DNA from: Lepidostoma basale
Taxonomy: Eukaryota; Arthropoda; Insecta; Trichoptera; Lepidostomatidae
DNA: 64,000 bases
Assembly (NCBI GenBank): GCA_022606425.2
Contig: JAHDVF020001334.1
Span: 186,001 to 250,000, forward strand
Reading direction: 5' to 3'
In this document: positions 1-10,872 of the stretch, one piece after another
Layout: each line of letters starts with the position of its first letter
Numbering within the stretch: the first letter of the stretch is position 1
Made by a program: the position numbers and the translations under genes
The notes under the pieces: model-generated
The model's database searches: none
What the model was told of the DNA's origin: nothing
Seen by the model: the letters and a program-made list of their open reading frames with translations, nothing else

Positions 1-445
1 TTAACAAAAGTAAATATTTATTTATTGTTTCTTAAACAATGATTTAAAACTCCGCGTATAATAATTAATAGGAATGAAAACGCATGTTTTCTATAAGTTT
101 AAGGAATGAAATGTTTCACCTGTCTAAGGCATTATCTTATATTTGATAATGCCTTAGACAAAGGTAAAAAATTATTTATTGTTTCTTAAACAATGATTTA
201 AAACTCCATATTTAATAATTAATAGAAATGAAAACGCATGTTTTCTAAAAGTTTTATTATGTGGTATTTTATTATTTCAGCTGTTAAAGGCATTATTTTA
301 TATTTGAAAATGCCTTAGACAGGCGAAAAATGTCATTCCCATATAATATAATAAAAATTCTAGAAAACAGAAGTTTTAATTCGTGTTAATTATTAAATAT
401 GGAGTTTTGCATCATTATTTAAGAAATAATAAACTACTTTTATGT
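1..445. repeat. Foldback repeat family F1 (hammerhead-like, degenerate)
   Basis: The left part (about 13-135, duplicated at 170-300) reads as the reverse complement of the right part (about 300-440). At the centre are inverted GATAATGCCTTAGAC blocks (about 105-165 and 280-325). The block GGCGAAAAATGTCATTCCC with an AATATAATAAAA flank marks the family. Related copies lie at 12150, 18480, 23150, 32330, 32870 and 62330. The order 'UUGAUAA, GCC stem, GGC, GAAACAUGUC' resembles a hammerhead with C3 and G8 changed, so it should be inactive. No coding seen. Confidence 0.7.
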
Positions 446-835
446 ATTTTTATTTATATAATATAAAAATAAACAACATCCCTTTACAGTGAAAACATTT
501 ATCACCTATACAAAGGGCGGGTTTAATATAAAAAGAGTGAAAGCTTGTGTACCTAATGATAATGGTGTGGTCAGTAATATATAGCTAGCTCCATTTTATT
601 TCTCAAAGAAAGTGTAATGGTGATTCGCCACTTTTAAACTTTTTTCCTCAAACAATCCGGTTAAAGATATTACCCCAAAAAAACATGATGCCGAGCTTTT
701 ATATTTTATAGAGGTAAAATGGATAACGTCTTTATTTTCCTGTTCATACTAACGAAGTCACAATCACAACGCTTATCCAGAAGTGAATGAGTCATTGGTA
801 AGATGCCAATACTAGGTGGTTTGACATATTTAAAA
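446..835. other. No recognisable feature (intronic or intergenic)
   Basis: AT-rich sequence without a convincing open frame, splice-site pair or repeat match elsewhere in the window. Confidence 0.4.
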
Positions 836-837
836 AT

Positions 838-985
838 TGAATAAAACACTTTGTATAAAACCACTTTATTTTTAAGTAAGAAGTGCTAACCGGTTTGTGT
901 ATAGCCCTGACAGAGTTACAGAGTGAAACCAGTTGGCGCTCCTTACTCAAAAATAAAGTGGTTTTACAAAAAGTGTTTTAAAAAA
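838..985. repeat. Foldback repeat F6 with GAAACC-type motif
   Basis: The left arm (AAAACACTTTGTATAAAACC...) pairs with the right arm (...GGTTTTACAAAAAGTGTTTT), about 58 bp per arm with mismatches. The right arm contains CUGACAGA, a short spacer, then GAAACCAGUUGGCGCU. The left arm, read on the minus strand, ends in AAACCGGUUAGCACU. These resemble a decayed hammerhead core with stem I AGC/GCU. Confidence 0.5.
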
Positions 986-1074
986 AGTGTTTAATTCAAT
1001 TATTAATTAATATAATTCTTAGGCAACTTAAATACGAGTATTTCCCGTTTATGTAATTAATCACGGAACCCAGC

Positions 1075-1270
1075 CAGCATCGCTTAGGGCGCACTAGAAT
1101 GGTCCCCTAGGGGTGGAAAGAGGAAGCGAGGCAGACCTAAAGCCACCTGACGAGGTTAAAGCAGCAGGCCTTACTTGAGATGATATTAGACATCAGGCAT
1201 GCGAAAAAGTCGCATGGAGAAGGCCCCTTGAGGCCCGACGCACCGCGGAGGTGTGACAGGACAAGAAGAA
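1075..1270 (+). mobile_element. RTE-type LINE 3' fragment, GAA tail (degraded)
   Basis: One frame reads KRGRPKAT, the 'GRP(R/K)xTW' motif typical of the C-terminus of RTE-like reverse transcriptases. Other frames show decayed remnants, and the fragment ends in an AAGAAGAA tail. It abuts the tRNA-SINE that follows. Confidence 0.45.
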
Positions 1271-1317
1271 GTCAGAGCTCGTAACCACGTGGCAGAGTGG
1301 TTACGAGCTCTGACTTC
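1268..1317. repeat. Perfect 21-bp hairpin at the SINE 5' end
   Basis: Positions 1268-1288 are the exact reverse complement of 1297-1317, with an 8-base loop. The right arm belongs to the SINE A-box region, so the left arm is an inverted copy of the same tRNA-like segment. Confidence 0.85.
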
Positions 1318-1500
1318 CATGCCGAAGGTCGTGGGTTCGATTCCCGGCGATGGCAGTGTTATTGTCACACTGTCTTTGGTCTGGTGTAGAATTCAAGTGA
1401 CAATAAAATGGCGATAGATTGGCTACCTATCACATGTCACGAGAATCAATATAATAGCTAAAAAATAAAAATTGTATACAGTAATTGGGTCCAAACGACC
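1289..1500 (+). mobile_element. SINE1 copy (tRNA-derived)
   Basis: The A box TGGCAGAGTGG is followed about 45 bp later by the B box GGGTTCGATTCCCGG. Then comes a body shared by all copies (TTGTCACACTGTCTTTGGTC, ACAATAAAATGGCGATAG, CCTATCACATGTCA) and an A-rich end. Other copies are at 39187-39372 (-), 42613-42870, 47902-48050 and 51398-51590. It is non-coding and would depend on a LINE for movement. Confidence 0.85.
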
Positions 1501-1504
1501 TGTT

Positions 1505-1580
1505 GTGTACATAAAAAAAAAAAAATAAACAAAAAAAAAAATAAAAAAAAAAAAAGAAGAAGAAGAAGAAGAGAAGAAAT
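1505..1580. repeat. A-rich and (GAA)n simple repeat
   Basis: A run of A with scattered T passes into GAAGAAGAAGAA. It is probably the decayed tail of the SINE or of an older GAA-tailed LINE. Confidence 0.8.
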
Positions 1581-2060
1581 TATTTTCTATTATTCTATCC
1601 GGAAATTCATATAGTATTTAGAAGTGAGAATTATGTAAATGAGTTTATTGTGTAAATGAATTACACAAACATAATGCTGAATTAAATTCCACACTTGTGA
1701 AGGAACTTTCATATACAAAGCAGAAATATTATAATACAAACTAGGCCATTTCTACTGTAAATAAGGTGGTGTGTCAAAATTTCAGAGGGCAAACAAAAGA
1801 ACACGGATCGTGTCTCCTGACACCGGTCTGTTTGTCTAAGAAAGCTTAGAAATACGTCCGCAATCCTATTAATATGCCCTTGGTTGAGCCTCCGACCTTA
1901 CCCTAATTTGTAAAGCCTTTGTGTTCCACGAAAAATCTAAATAAACATTATTAAATTAACAATTGTTGTATGAGCATGAAGCATGTGATTTTGTGCTTTC
2001 ATTTTATACGTAGAGATATGTTTTTTCTACACTTTCTTATTTAAGATACACCTTGTAACT
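1581..2060. other. Low-copy sequence, no gene seen
   Basis: The part around 1760-1930 is richer in GC than its surroundings and has no match elsewhere in the window. No paired splice sites with an open frame were found. Confidence 0.35.
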
Positions 2061-2615
2061 AAAAACTAACTAACTTTCTTAACCATCACGCCGTCTCTCT
2101 GGAGGAGTAGGCAGAAATGGACCGCCACACTGTTTTTTCCTGACATACTTCTCTCGCTTCCTCTACATTCATACATCTTGTCATGCACGCACGTCGATTT
2201 CTCTGACTACTCACGTGACCGATATGTAATATTTGATTGATTTGATCGTGCCACGTTTTCCTCGATCTTCCTCTATTTATAGCTCCGTTCACGTCGTTTA
2301 CATATATCTTCTTCACTATTCGGTCCTTACTCATTCTTTTCATGTGTCCAAACCATCTTAACGACCCTTTCATTATTTTGTTCTTAACACTTTCATTCGC
2401 ACCGCACTTACTTTTTATACTTGCATTTGACACTCTATCGTATACAGATTTACTACACATTCGTCTTAGAGATCTCATTTCTACTGCATTTATTCTACTT
2501 TCATCCTTCTATTGCCAGTTACATGCTTCACTTCCATACATAAGGGTCGGCACAAGAACACCATTCTACACTGCCATCTTAGCTATTTTGGATAGGCTTT
2601 TTTGCGATGACAACT
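2061..2615 (-). mobile_element. RTE1 LINE 3' end, 5'-truncated
   Basis: On the minus strand an open stretch of about 130 codons (2478-2086) has the family's C-terminal signature: MRSLRRMC, YDRVSN, GSLRWFGHMKRM, RGRSRKTWHDQIN, then NRRACMTRCMN. Known RTE-type reverse transcriptases end this way. The RT catalytic domain is missing. The element ends with the conserved CGGCGTGATGGTTAG block and a GTTA repeat (read as TAAC on the plus strand). It is one of about 19 copies. Confidence 0.85.
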
Positions 2616-3180
2616 TTAAGTGCACCATTTACTCTGTTGCCTGCCACAAAATAATCGTGATATCTTATTTTGCTCTATTTTTAAACCTCATAAATATGAA
2701 TATGAGATCTAGAAAATACGAATATTGTTAATAAGAAAACGTTCTAACTTATTGGAGGGAAAATACGGTGTATTAAAAAGATCGCTTTAAATTTTAAAAC
2801 GGTTTTTCTTCAATGGCTAAAACGTAAATGTGTACATATATTTTAAATGAACACCAATCTATAGTGTACAATATCCCCCGCTTAGATTCTTAAACCAATT
2901 TCGATTTTTGTTTCTCTTGTATCGATTGTTTTACCTTTCTCGACCCAGTTTACAAGGGGAATTTATATGACGGGACATAGCGGACTTTCCTTCCCTGCAT
3001 TAAGGATGCCCTAATCCCAGTGGACACGTGGACCACGCCGTGGGTAGGATTATTTATATTTCAGGGAGCTATCACAAAAATTCATGAATCAATTATTTTC
3101 CCGCAAATTGAAAAACTAATTTTACACACTCTTATGTTGGGGACACAATAAAAAAATTGCGTTTTATGAATTATACGTTA
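2616..3180. other. Low-copy sequence, no gene seen
   Basis: AT-rich first half. A GC-richer block lies around 2935-3065, without an exon-like frame or repeat match. Confidence 0.35.
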
Positions 3181-3184
3181 TTTT

Positions 3185-3600
3185 AATTGTATCTCAATAG
3201 AGACGAAGACGTAAACTGGAAACTGAACATGGATGATCAAGGTGTTTACAGGACTTATGACCTGTCATTGGTTGGGTTAAGCGCACGCTTTATGTAATTA
3301 CAACATTCCCCATTCCACCTTTGTTATTTGTGATCATGCATGACAAATTTTTGGAAGATGTATATATACTTCAAAATCCATATTTATCTTCACGTGGCAG
3401 TTTCAGTCAGCCATCTATGTAGATTTGGTTGCACTAGTGAATTTTTTCAAGAATTAACCTATACAACCGACCCACTAACGCCATCTATGGAGAATGATTT
3501 TCGGCATTTAGCAAACTACCTTATTAACACAATGTGAAGGCTGTTGACCAACATATTGTTAGAAGCCGCTAGGAGTATTATTCCATTCTATATGCCAAAG
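3185..3600 (+). repeat. Interspersed repeat R5
   Basis: Begins ATTGTATCTCAATAGAGACG. It contains GGTGTTTACAGGACTTATGA, GTTAAGCGCACGCTTTATG, ACAACATTCCCCATTCC and ACTAACGCCATCTATG. Other copies are at 3966-4125, 11741-12032, 35503-35850 and 56462-56858 (-). No coding seen; one copy has terminal inverted repeats. Confidence 0.75.
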
Positions 3601-3965
3601 AATTTTGACCAGAATATTTGAAGACCAAATATTTGTGAATGTATACTTATACCTGTATACAAATCCTGGATTTACACCAAAGGGTGGTTAATTCAAATTA
3701 AATTGATTATTTGTTCAAGTGACATATTTTTTATGGATTTTTTAAAAATATGTTAACAAAATCTACATCTATAGTAGAATGATATGAAAGTTAAAATATA
3801 TTTTCTTCAAAATAAATACTAAACTTATATCAGAATTAAATATAATGAATGCCTACTCTCAGATCTAATTGCATCTCATTATTCCAGCTAAAACGATTTT
3901 CTAATGTTTATTGTTAAAGTTTATACCGGTGAAGCTTAATCTTAATAGTATAAAACAAATTTAAA
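3601..3965. other. No recognisable feature
   Basis: AT-rich spacer between two R5 copies, without ORFs or repeat matches. Confidence 0.35.
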
Positions 3966-4125
3966 TTTTTAATTGTATCTCAATAGAGACGAAGAAACAA
4001 ACTGGAAACTGAATATGGATGATCAAGGTGTTTACAGGACTTATGACCTGTCATTGGTTGGGTTAAGCGCACGCTTTATGTAATTACAACATTCCCCATT
4101 CCACCATTGTTATTATGATCATGTA
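3966..4125 (+). repeat. Interspersed repeat R5, 3'-truncated copy
   Basis: Nearly identical to 3185-3335, from the TCTCAATAGAGACGAAGA start to CATTCCACC, and then stops. It is in the same orientation as the copy 780 bp upstream. Confidence 0.75.
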
Positions 4126-4435
4126 AGTATACATTTCACAAATATTTTTAAAACAAATTTGTAATAAAAATGTTTTAATACAGTATTTTAAATTTATTCA
4201 TGGTTTATTGAACAGTGATGTAAATCGCACAAAAAACAAAGTATTTTATGGGAGTTACTTATTTATTTTATTACGGTAAAAACTATTTTAAAATATTTTC
4301 TTGAATGACTGAAATAAATCTTTTGGTGTTTTAGTAGTGTCCTGTTTTTTCGAGTCAAACTATGAACTTGATTGATAGAAAGTTTTCAAAGTGATTACTA
4401 AGATAATTTTATTTTTATTTTTATAAGCGATAAAC
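4126..4435. other. No recognisable feature
   Basis: AT-rich, no frames or repeats recognised. Confidence 0.3.
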
Positions 4436-4555
4436 ACCTAAGATTTAAATCCATGGTATTAAAATTGATATTATAATCTCCAATATAAGTAGAAAATAGC
4501 TCATTATTATGAAGAATGAATCGAGTAGTGGGCTTGAACCCAAGCCTCAAATTGA
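4436..4555 (-). mobile_element. SINE2 copy (tRNA-derived), partial
   Basis: On the minus strand the B box GGGTTCAAGCC is followed by TTCTTCATAATAATGAGCTA and a 3' body ending near ATGGATTTAAATC. This matches the copy at 51133-51330. The A-box half is diverged. Confidence 0.65.
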
Positions 4556-5738
4556 GTATCATAGTGTAATGAAAAAATTACAATAATGTAAACGCTAACA
4601 ATACTATAAAAACAGTTTTATCATTAAATATTTCACGTAAGATGATGTCAGATAAAAGTAACAAAATATATAAGATTATATTTAAAAAACACGAATTCAG
4701 CGTTATTCAGCAAAATCGGCCGAAGACACAAACATCAGTGGATTTTAACTAAATATATATTTTAAAAATATTTTTTTATATTTTCGTTATTTTCAAATAA
4801 AACATGTTGTTGCGTATAATAAATAAGATCATTCGTTGTAATAGTGTGTTTAATATAAAAAAGCTTTGTATTAAGTATTATACATATCTTGAAAGAATAT
4901 TGAAAAGTAAGTAATGTCGTCTGGACTTGAAAATTCTCGTGTCCGCAAAAGTAACCCTTCTAAATTTTTAAATTCTGGTTTCGGTTCATAAATCTAACGT
5001 CAGAGGGCGGAAAAGGACCACGATTTGATGGTTCTGCGGCGAATACAACATTCAACCCGTCACAGCATCCCCTACAGGATAAAAAGATACCCCAGCAAGA
5101 TCACTCCTAGTCAAAAAGTATTAACCAAATGAAAATAAATATAAACAAACGAATTGTTCTTTCTACTCAAATCTCTGCTTTTACTAGTTATTTTAATAGC
5201 TCTTTTTATTGCTGGAAGGGTTTTGATTTTCGACGTGTTTTGCTTTAAAATCTGGACAAATGGGGTTACTTATTTGGTCAAAGTTTAAGCTTGACAGCTA
5301 GCCAATTGGACAGTGAGGTAATTTTTTTGTGGGGAATAAAATAACCAGTCCATCGTTTTTTTGCTGTTTTTGTTTGTCTGAGTTTTCGCTTATTTATTTA
5401 CGCCAGAATCGATTGATTAAACTTTGAACAAGGGTTTAAATTAAATCTTGTTCACCATATTTGTATAGGGCGTTGATATCAAATGTCTGTCGACAAGAAT
5501 ACATTTCTGTGTTCAATTATTGAGTTGATTGAAATTGTTTTTAACTGGTTAAAAATATCCTACTTCGTTCTACGAGGTTATTGAAAAAAAAATGTGATGG
5601 AATGAATATCAGTATTCAAAATATTATTCTCTCTCAAACAAATTTTTAATTCAATCAGAAAAAATAAATAAATAAATAATATTTAAATCTCATATTTTTG
5701 GGATCTTGGGTACGCCTGAGTATCCTAATCGTCCAATA
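4556..5738. other. Low-copy sequence with one GC-richer island
   Basis: Mostly AT-rich. The island at about 4910-5110 has a minus-strand open stretch of about 36 codons after an acceptor-like CCTGTAG, but no donor or phase match to the host exons, so I do not call an exon. Confidence 0.3.
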
Positions 5739-5740
5739 TA

Positions 5741-7022
5741 TTAGGTCCTTACATATGAAATTGGCGTTTTGCCGTACTGGCAACTTTGATCTCAAATATC
5801 TTCTCTTTGGTTAAGAATTCCAAATTCAAATTTATACAGCTATTTACTCAAGTATTTGTATTTCGAAAATTATAATTAATTTGTTTTTCCTTTGTTTTTT
5901 TCTTTGCGTCACTCAGTTTACAAAATGGAAAACTTGAAATATCGCGTTATTTACGAGTACAAGTTCCACCGTGGCACCAGTGCTGTAGAAACGGCTCGAA
6001 GGATAAATGATGTGTATGGCGACGGTGCGGCAAAAGAAAACACAGTGCTTTTTTGGTTCCAACGTTTTCGTTCTGGAAATTTCGACCTGCAGAACATGCC
6101 CCGTGGACTGTCGGAGACCAAAGTTGATAATGAAGAATTGAAGGCTATTGTGGAAGCGGATCCATCGCAAACCACGTCCGAGTTAGCTACAGGCTGCGGT
6201 GTTAGTTATAAAACTGTTTAAATCCACTTGAAGCAAATTGGGAAGGTGAAAAAGCTTGAAAGGTGGGTACCTCACGAATTCAGAGAAGCAAATCAACAAA
6301 CGCGCGTTGACTGCTGCGTTGCATTACTCAACCGGCACAATAATGAAGGGATTTTGAATCGAATCGTTACCTGTGATGAAAAGTGGATCCTGTATGATAA
6401 TCGGAAGCGCTCATCGCAATGGCTGAACCCAGCCGAACCAGCCGAACCATGCCCCAAGCGAAAATTGACTCCAAAAAAGTTACTTGTGAGCGTTTGGTGG
6501 ACTAGTGCTGGTGTCGTTCACTACAGCTTTCTTAAATCTGGCCAGACGATTACGGCAGATGTCTATTGTCAGCAACTGCAAACCATGATGGAAAAGCTAG
6601 CTGCTAAACAACCGAGGCTGGTTAATCGCTCTAGGCCACTGCTGCTTCATGATAACGCTAGACCACACACTGCACAACAGACGGCTACCGAATTAGAAGA
6701 GCTTCAATTGGAATATCTAAAACATCCACCGTACTCTCCGGACCTTGCCCCAACAGATAACTATTTTTTTTCGAAATTTGGATAACTTCTTGCAAGGAAA
6801 AAAATTCAACTCCGATGGGGCAGTCCAAACCGACTTCAAAGATTTTATTGATTCCCGTCCGAATGTTTTTTTAGTAAAGGGATCGATGAACAACCTATGA
6901 GATGGCAAAGGTGCATAGATAGCAATGGTACATACTTTGATTAAATAAATATATTATATTTAAAAAAAATCAACTTTATGTTCCTCCCATACAAAACGCC
7001 AATTTCATATGTAAGGACTTAA
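5741..7022 (+). mobile_element. Mariner transposon A, both ends present (1282 bp)
   Basis: The left end at 5741-5771 starts TTAGGTCCTTACATATGAAA. The right end at 6992-7022 is its reverse complement with one difference, giving 31-bp terminal inverted repeats. A TA duplication flanks it at 5739-5740 and 7023-7024. The length is normal for a complete mariner. It lies in low-copy sequence just downstream of the likely exon at 8001-8099. Confidence 0.95.
5925..6944 (+). pseudogene. Mariner transposase pseudogene (element A)
   Basis: Mariner transposases cut and paste the element at TA sites. The start ATG is at 5925, preceded in frame only by non-family residues. The N-terminal helix-turn-helix region runs through FWFQRFRSGNF and ADPSQTTSELA. 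An in-frame TAA at 6219-6221 replaces one codon, and the frame continues directly with GKVKKLERWVPHE. The catalytic D,D34D motif is visible as TCDEKW, LLHDNARPHTA and YSPDLAPTDNY. A frameshift near 6775 follows, then NFLQGKKFNSDGAVQTDFKD in another frame. A further shift restores the usual C-terminus, ending at TAA 6942-6944. It is inactive, but only one stop and about two indels separate it from an open frame, so it is fairly young. Confidence 0.93.
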
Positions 7023-7024
7023 TA

Positions 7025-8000
7025 TTAGGAAATAATTAATACGAATAAAAAAATATTATTTTTAATGATTTAATGTAATTGAAACACTATTTTATACACT
7101 TTGAGATTATTTATCTTAATATGTTTCAAAGTTTGATTGCTTCTATCAATAGGTGAACGTTGTTTCGCCTTGCCAAGGCAAACATATTTGTCATATCAAT
7201 TACAAAACATATTTGATAACAATAAAGCAATCGATCATGGTATATAGCAACTAATGGATTTAAAAACTTTGATAAAATTAGGTTATTTCGTAATGAGGTG
7301 TATTGTAAAATGTATAAAATTGTAGAGTTGTGCACATTCTTCTATTTGCTAATAAAATAAACAATGAAAAAAAACAACCAATTAAATTAAATTTCAATTC
7401 CCATGTTCGAAATGCTCCAGTTACCCCTCCCCCTTCCTAAATTCATATTATACCCCCTCCATTTTTATACATAAATCCACCCCTTTTTAATATATTAGTG
7501 ATATCCATGTTTCATTATATTGTTAAAATTTGTACATCGAAAAATATTGGGTCACAACCGATACATGTCTATGAAAAGTGTTGTGAAAGCGAATGATAGT
7601 TATATAATATTTATTCGAATTGTGCATTTTCGTTCAACAAATCGTACAGTTGTACATATTCGTTCAAAAAATTATAACAAAAGTGCAAACTACATCAGGT
7701 GAACACACTACTTAAAACTCACACAACTACACACACGTTTTTATTTAAAAAAATCTACAGGTATCTGTTTTTGGGACTTGAAAAAATTAGGAGCTTGTTC
7801 CAATGAAATTAATTAAATTTAACAAAGAAATACTATTTAGTTATTTTATTCTAACTGAATGGTGTTTCTCATCGAGTTTTTAAATATTAAATTGCTTAAC
7901 CTATTTGGCTTTCTTCTAAATTTGAAAAAAAAACTATTGATACTAGTTAATTATTGCTAAGGGGAAAACCGGCAAACTGTAAATCAAATTGAGAACATAC
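7025..8000. other. Host intron or downstream sequence, no feature
   Basis: AT-rich with a short pyrimidine-rich patch (about 7410-7490). No exon-like stretch or repeat was recognised. Confidence 0.35.
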
Positions 8001-8099
8001 TGAATTTTCTTTTGTTACACAGAATGGCACCTTTGCGGGAGCTTTTGTTTGGGGTGTGCGTTTGTCTTTCCGGAGATACGGTTGTGGTTGTTTCGTGAG
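8001..8099 (-). CDS. Likely exon D of the CUB-domain gene (Thr-rich linker)
   Basis: Read on the minus strand, an acceptor with a T-rich tract and TTTACAG precedes 8099. A GTATGT donor follows 8001. The 99-bp exon opens with two bases (CT) that complete a codon with the single A left over from exon C, and again ends one base into a codon. The frame reads HETTTTVSPERQTHTPNK and then basic residues with one Cys (CNKRKF). Such Thr/Pro-rich stretches are common as linkers outside the cell. Phase 1 on both sides matches exons B and C. Support is splice sites plus phase only, since the linker has no recognisable domain; the donor choice is the weaker end. Confidence 0.55.
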
Positions 8100-8257
8100 C
8101 TGTAAATAGTTTCAAATAAGTAAACAAAAAAAAAAAAAAAAAAAAATTATATTGCACATGTACAAACATAAATAAAACGATGTTTTTAAAAACTTATTTT
8201 GTCTTCTATATTCGCCATAACTTTGTGTTGTAGATTTTTAATGTTTTTTTTTTTTAT
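8100..8257. other. Intron of the CUB gene with poly-A/T tract
   Basis: On the minus strand this is the polypyrimidine tract upstream of exon D, with a long T run at about 8129-8147. Nothing else is visible. Confidence 0.4.
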
Positions 8258-8676
8258 ATAGGGTGTTTTTTTTAGAGGTTTGGTTTTTAAACGGCAACAT
8301 TGTTTCTACAGACTGACAATTTGACAGTTGATTTGTAGTCAATACGTTTTGCCATTTTAGCATGAATAGACTGACGTCAGAACAGCGTTTGCGAATTGTG
8401 AAAAATTATTTTGAAAATCATGGTTCGGTTCGCAAAACTTATCGTGCGCTACGTCCATTTTACGGTCGAAGTAATCGTGCATCCGAGCTAGTTCTTCAGA
8501 AGGCCATGGATCTTTTTCGCACCACGTGCACTCTAGTGGATAATACGCATCCACAAAGACGACAATTGTCGAAAATTGGACATTATGATTGCGCTTCATT
8601 CGAGACCCGAAATCATATTTAAACAATAATGGCATAAAATTATCGAAAGCCAATATCATGGACATTAACATTATTT
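8258..8676 (+). mobile_element. Internally deleted Tc1/mariner-type transposon
   Basis: The left end TAGGGTGTTTTTTTTAGAGG with flanking TA matches the ends at 48974 and 49474. Reading in, 8362-8575 encodes MNRLTSEQRLRIVKNYFE and RKTYRALRPFYG, the N-terminal helix-turn-helix of this transposase group. It then jumps to a C-terminal scrap around 8575-8670. The catalytic middle is gone. The right terminal repeat is lost where the RT fragment begins. Confidence 0.8.
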
Positions 8677-8689
8677 AAATGTATTATTT

Positions 8690-8990
8690 TTATTTTTATG
8701 CACATATTATGGGTCTTTTTGTGTGTTTTAAAATGCATGATGTTACATTTTTTGCGTTTAAGGTAGTTTTGGTTGTCCAGTTGGTCAGTGCCTCTATATC
8801 TATGTTAATTTGTTTACAGGTCTCTTTGTCATTGTCATTTTTGTTAGCAGGGTCGTCTGCATACATAATTATTTTCCCAGTAATGTTGTATCTTATTATG
8901 TCATAGATGTATAGTATATAAAGCAATGGTCCTAGGATAGATCCTTGTGGCACACCAAATTCTGTCGACCCTGTTATATGATATTAGTAT
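8690..8990 (-). mobile_element. Non-LTR retrotransposon RT fragment (CR1/Jockey-like)
   Basis: The minus strand encodes [20 protein letters not shown] and then MYADDPA, the RT palm motifs B and C (the YADD catalytic box). It is open for about 85 codons, with neither the rest of RT nor the endonuclease. It abuts the truncated transposon. Confidence 0.85.
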
Positions 8991-9595
8991 TATTTTTTTT
9001 CATCTTACATTCATATTTTCGTATAAAAGTTATGATAAAAAAATCTTTGATTAATAATGATATTGACTAGTGTGACGTCATTAAATTCGATTTTTATGTT
9101 AAAATCAAAAACACGATAAAGGCAATTGTCAAAAATTTAAATTTTAACGCCCCACTCAAAAATGGCTGAAAATTTTGATTTTGGCGCTACCAATATTTTA
9201 ATAAATTTACATGCTCCTATTGATTAAATATATAAAAAAAAAAATCGATGTTATTCTAAATAATTTCCAATATATATTAAAAATACACCCTTGGATCTTG
9301 GATAGGTACGTGCCACATATCACGGAGATTGCACTGACCTGACAAGATCAAAAAGGTTCATAATTGAATTTGATTGAAATAAAATTAGATAAACATTTAT
9401 TTTTAAGAAATTAAAATAAAAAGTTAAATCAAAACCCGTGTGAAATAAATTAAACATTTATAATGTAGTGATTCGTAGAAATATTAATGTTAACATATCT
9501 ATATAAACGAAATACTTAGTCATATTGTATACGTGATTACGTAAATATATTGACTTTAAAAACTTATGGATATTTTTATTAAAAAAATCACTTAC
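8991..9595. other. Intron of the CUB gene, no other feature
   Basis: AT-rich, low-copy. No ORF or repeat match was recognised. Confidence 0.35.
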
Positions 9596-9670
9596 TTGTT
9601 GCGCTGACTTCCGGTCCAATTACAGTGTAGGTCTTTTGATTGGCTAACAGCTTTTGATTTTTCTCTGCAT
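9596..9670 (-). CDS. Exon C of the CUB-domain gene (linker)
   Basis: Minus-strand 75-bp exon: acceptor TTTTTTCAG before 9670 and donor GTAAGTGA after 9596. The leading AT joins the last G of exon B to give GAT (Asp). The frame then reads AEKNQKLLANQKTYTVIGPE and VSAT, leaving one base for exon D. The phase fit and both consensus splice sites make a chance match unlikely. It follows the CUB domain directly and has no recognisable domain itself. A second frame is also open over this exon, but it does not continue from exon B. Confidence 0.78.
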
Positions 9671-10525
9671 CTGAAAAAACATAAAATTTGAGAAATTTAA
9701 TTTGAATTAAGAAAAGCTAGCTACCACTGCCATCTCTGTTCGATTTTCTTTACTTACAGCGGGGGCGCAAACCAAAAGGACGAAACTTTAGTTTCGATTT
9801 TTACTGATAGATGCAGTTTTTATAATTTAAAAATAATATTATTACAAACAATTATTACTAACATTTGATGTGTTACAGTAAAATATATCATTTTATTTGT
9901 GTTAAATATAAGGACAGATAATATAAAACAATAAAACAATATTTTATGATGACAAAACAATATGATGAAGAATTTGGGAAATTACGTAGGATCAAGTCCG
10001 CTTTCTTTCGTTTTTTTTCGAAGAGTAATTTTTTATGTAGGTATACATATAGTATTTCGGTAATAAATAATTATAATATCTCAAAAACAATTTATAAACA
10101 AAAATTCTGTTTATATATCTGACACAAATTGATTATGTATTGATTAAAAAAAAACATTATAACAAACCTTTTTTAGAAACAGAATAATCAAATTAACTCA
10201 TACACACAGGTAGGTTACACACACACAAACACTGAAAATCATGTAAAATTTATTACATTGGTTTAACTCCCCGTCTTCGATTAAGCCATATAAATTGTAC
10301 AATCTAATTAGGTCTGAGAGGTTAGTCTCCGGTGAACTGGGCTTGGGTGATATTGTGTTCTTGGAACTATTTTATCACTAGGAGCTTTCTGTACTAATTA
10401 AGTCACACAGTGGAGAAAGGTGACAATTTATTTTTCATCAGAAACAGAGAATATTTCTTTGTATTAAGATTTCAGAACAGTATCAAAATTGGGAAATAGT
10501 TACTTGATATTTGGATATATCATGA
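9671..10525. other. Large CUB-gene intron, low-copy part
   Basis: Start of the roughly 22-kb intron (9671-31915). A palindromic GAAACTAAAGTTTC and an exon-like patch occur at 9756-9800 (see rejected items). The rest is AT-rich with no repeat match. Confidence 0.4.
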
Positions 10526-10529
10526 TATC

Positions 10530-10790
10530 TATAATTTTTCTCTACGGGCGTATGTAGTTGAACTCCTCCTAAACGGATGGACCGATTTTGATGAATTTTT
10601 TTATGTGTGTTTGTTTAGATTCAAAATAGATGGATCCGGTAGGTAATCGTGAAGTGTCAAATGTCATTTCGATATATTATGTAGTTTATAGAAAATTCGA
10701 ATATCGAAAAAATTGTTTGCTGAACCAGATAATAGCAGGCAAGCCAACGTTTGGGCAGGGCAACGTCTGTCGGATCCGCTAGTCGTATAT
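10530..10790 (+). mobile_element. Helitron-like non-autonomous 3' end
   Basis: Contains ACGGATGGACCGATTTTGAT, a motif common in insect Helitron-derived repeats, and ends GGCAACGTCTGTCGGATCCG followed by CTAGT. Helitrons end in CTRR and insert before T. The 16400-16464 copy ends the same way (GCCGGGTCAGCTAGT). The 5' end is not identified. Confidence 0.55.
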
Positions 10791-10872
10791 AAATTTGTAT
10801 TTCCGAAGTGTGTATCCTTAAAAAATCAACATTAAAACATATTTCCTTTATTTCCTTAAATTAATATTATTA

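Noticed and set aside
4960..5075. Minus-strand exon after CCTGTAG acceptor
   Set aside because: It needs a two-base overhang that exon D does not leave, and no good donor follows.
8021..8093. Plus-strand start-like frame MAPLRELLFGVCVCLSG with a GTGAGC donor
   Set aside because: The minus-strand reading of the same bases has a better acceptor and fits the phase of the other exons.
9756..9800. Exon-like patch on the minus strand ending in GTAAGTAAAG
   Set aside because: It would be in phase between exons B and C, but then exon C would be read in another frame. The patch contains a palindrome, and the direct B-C join gives a simpler CUB linker.
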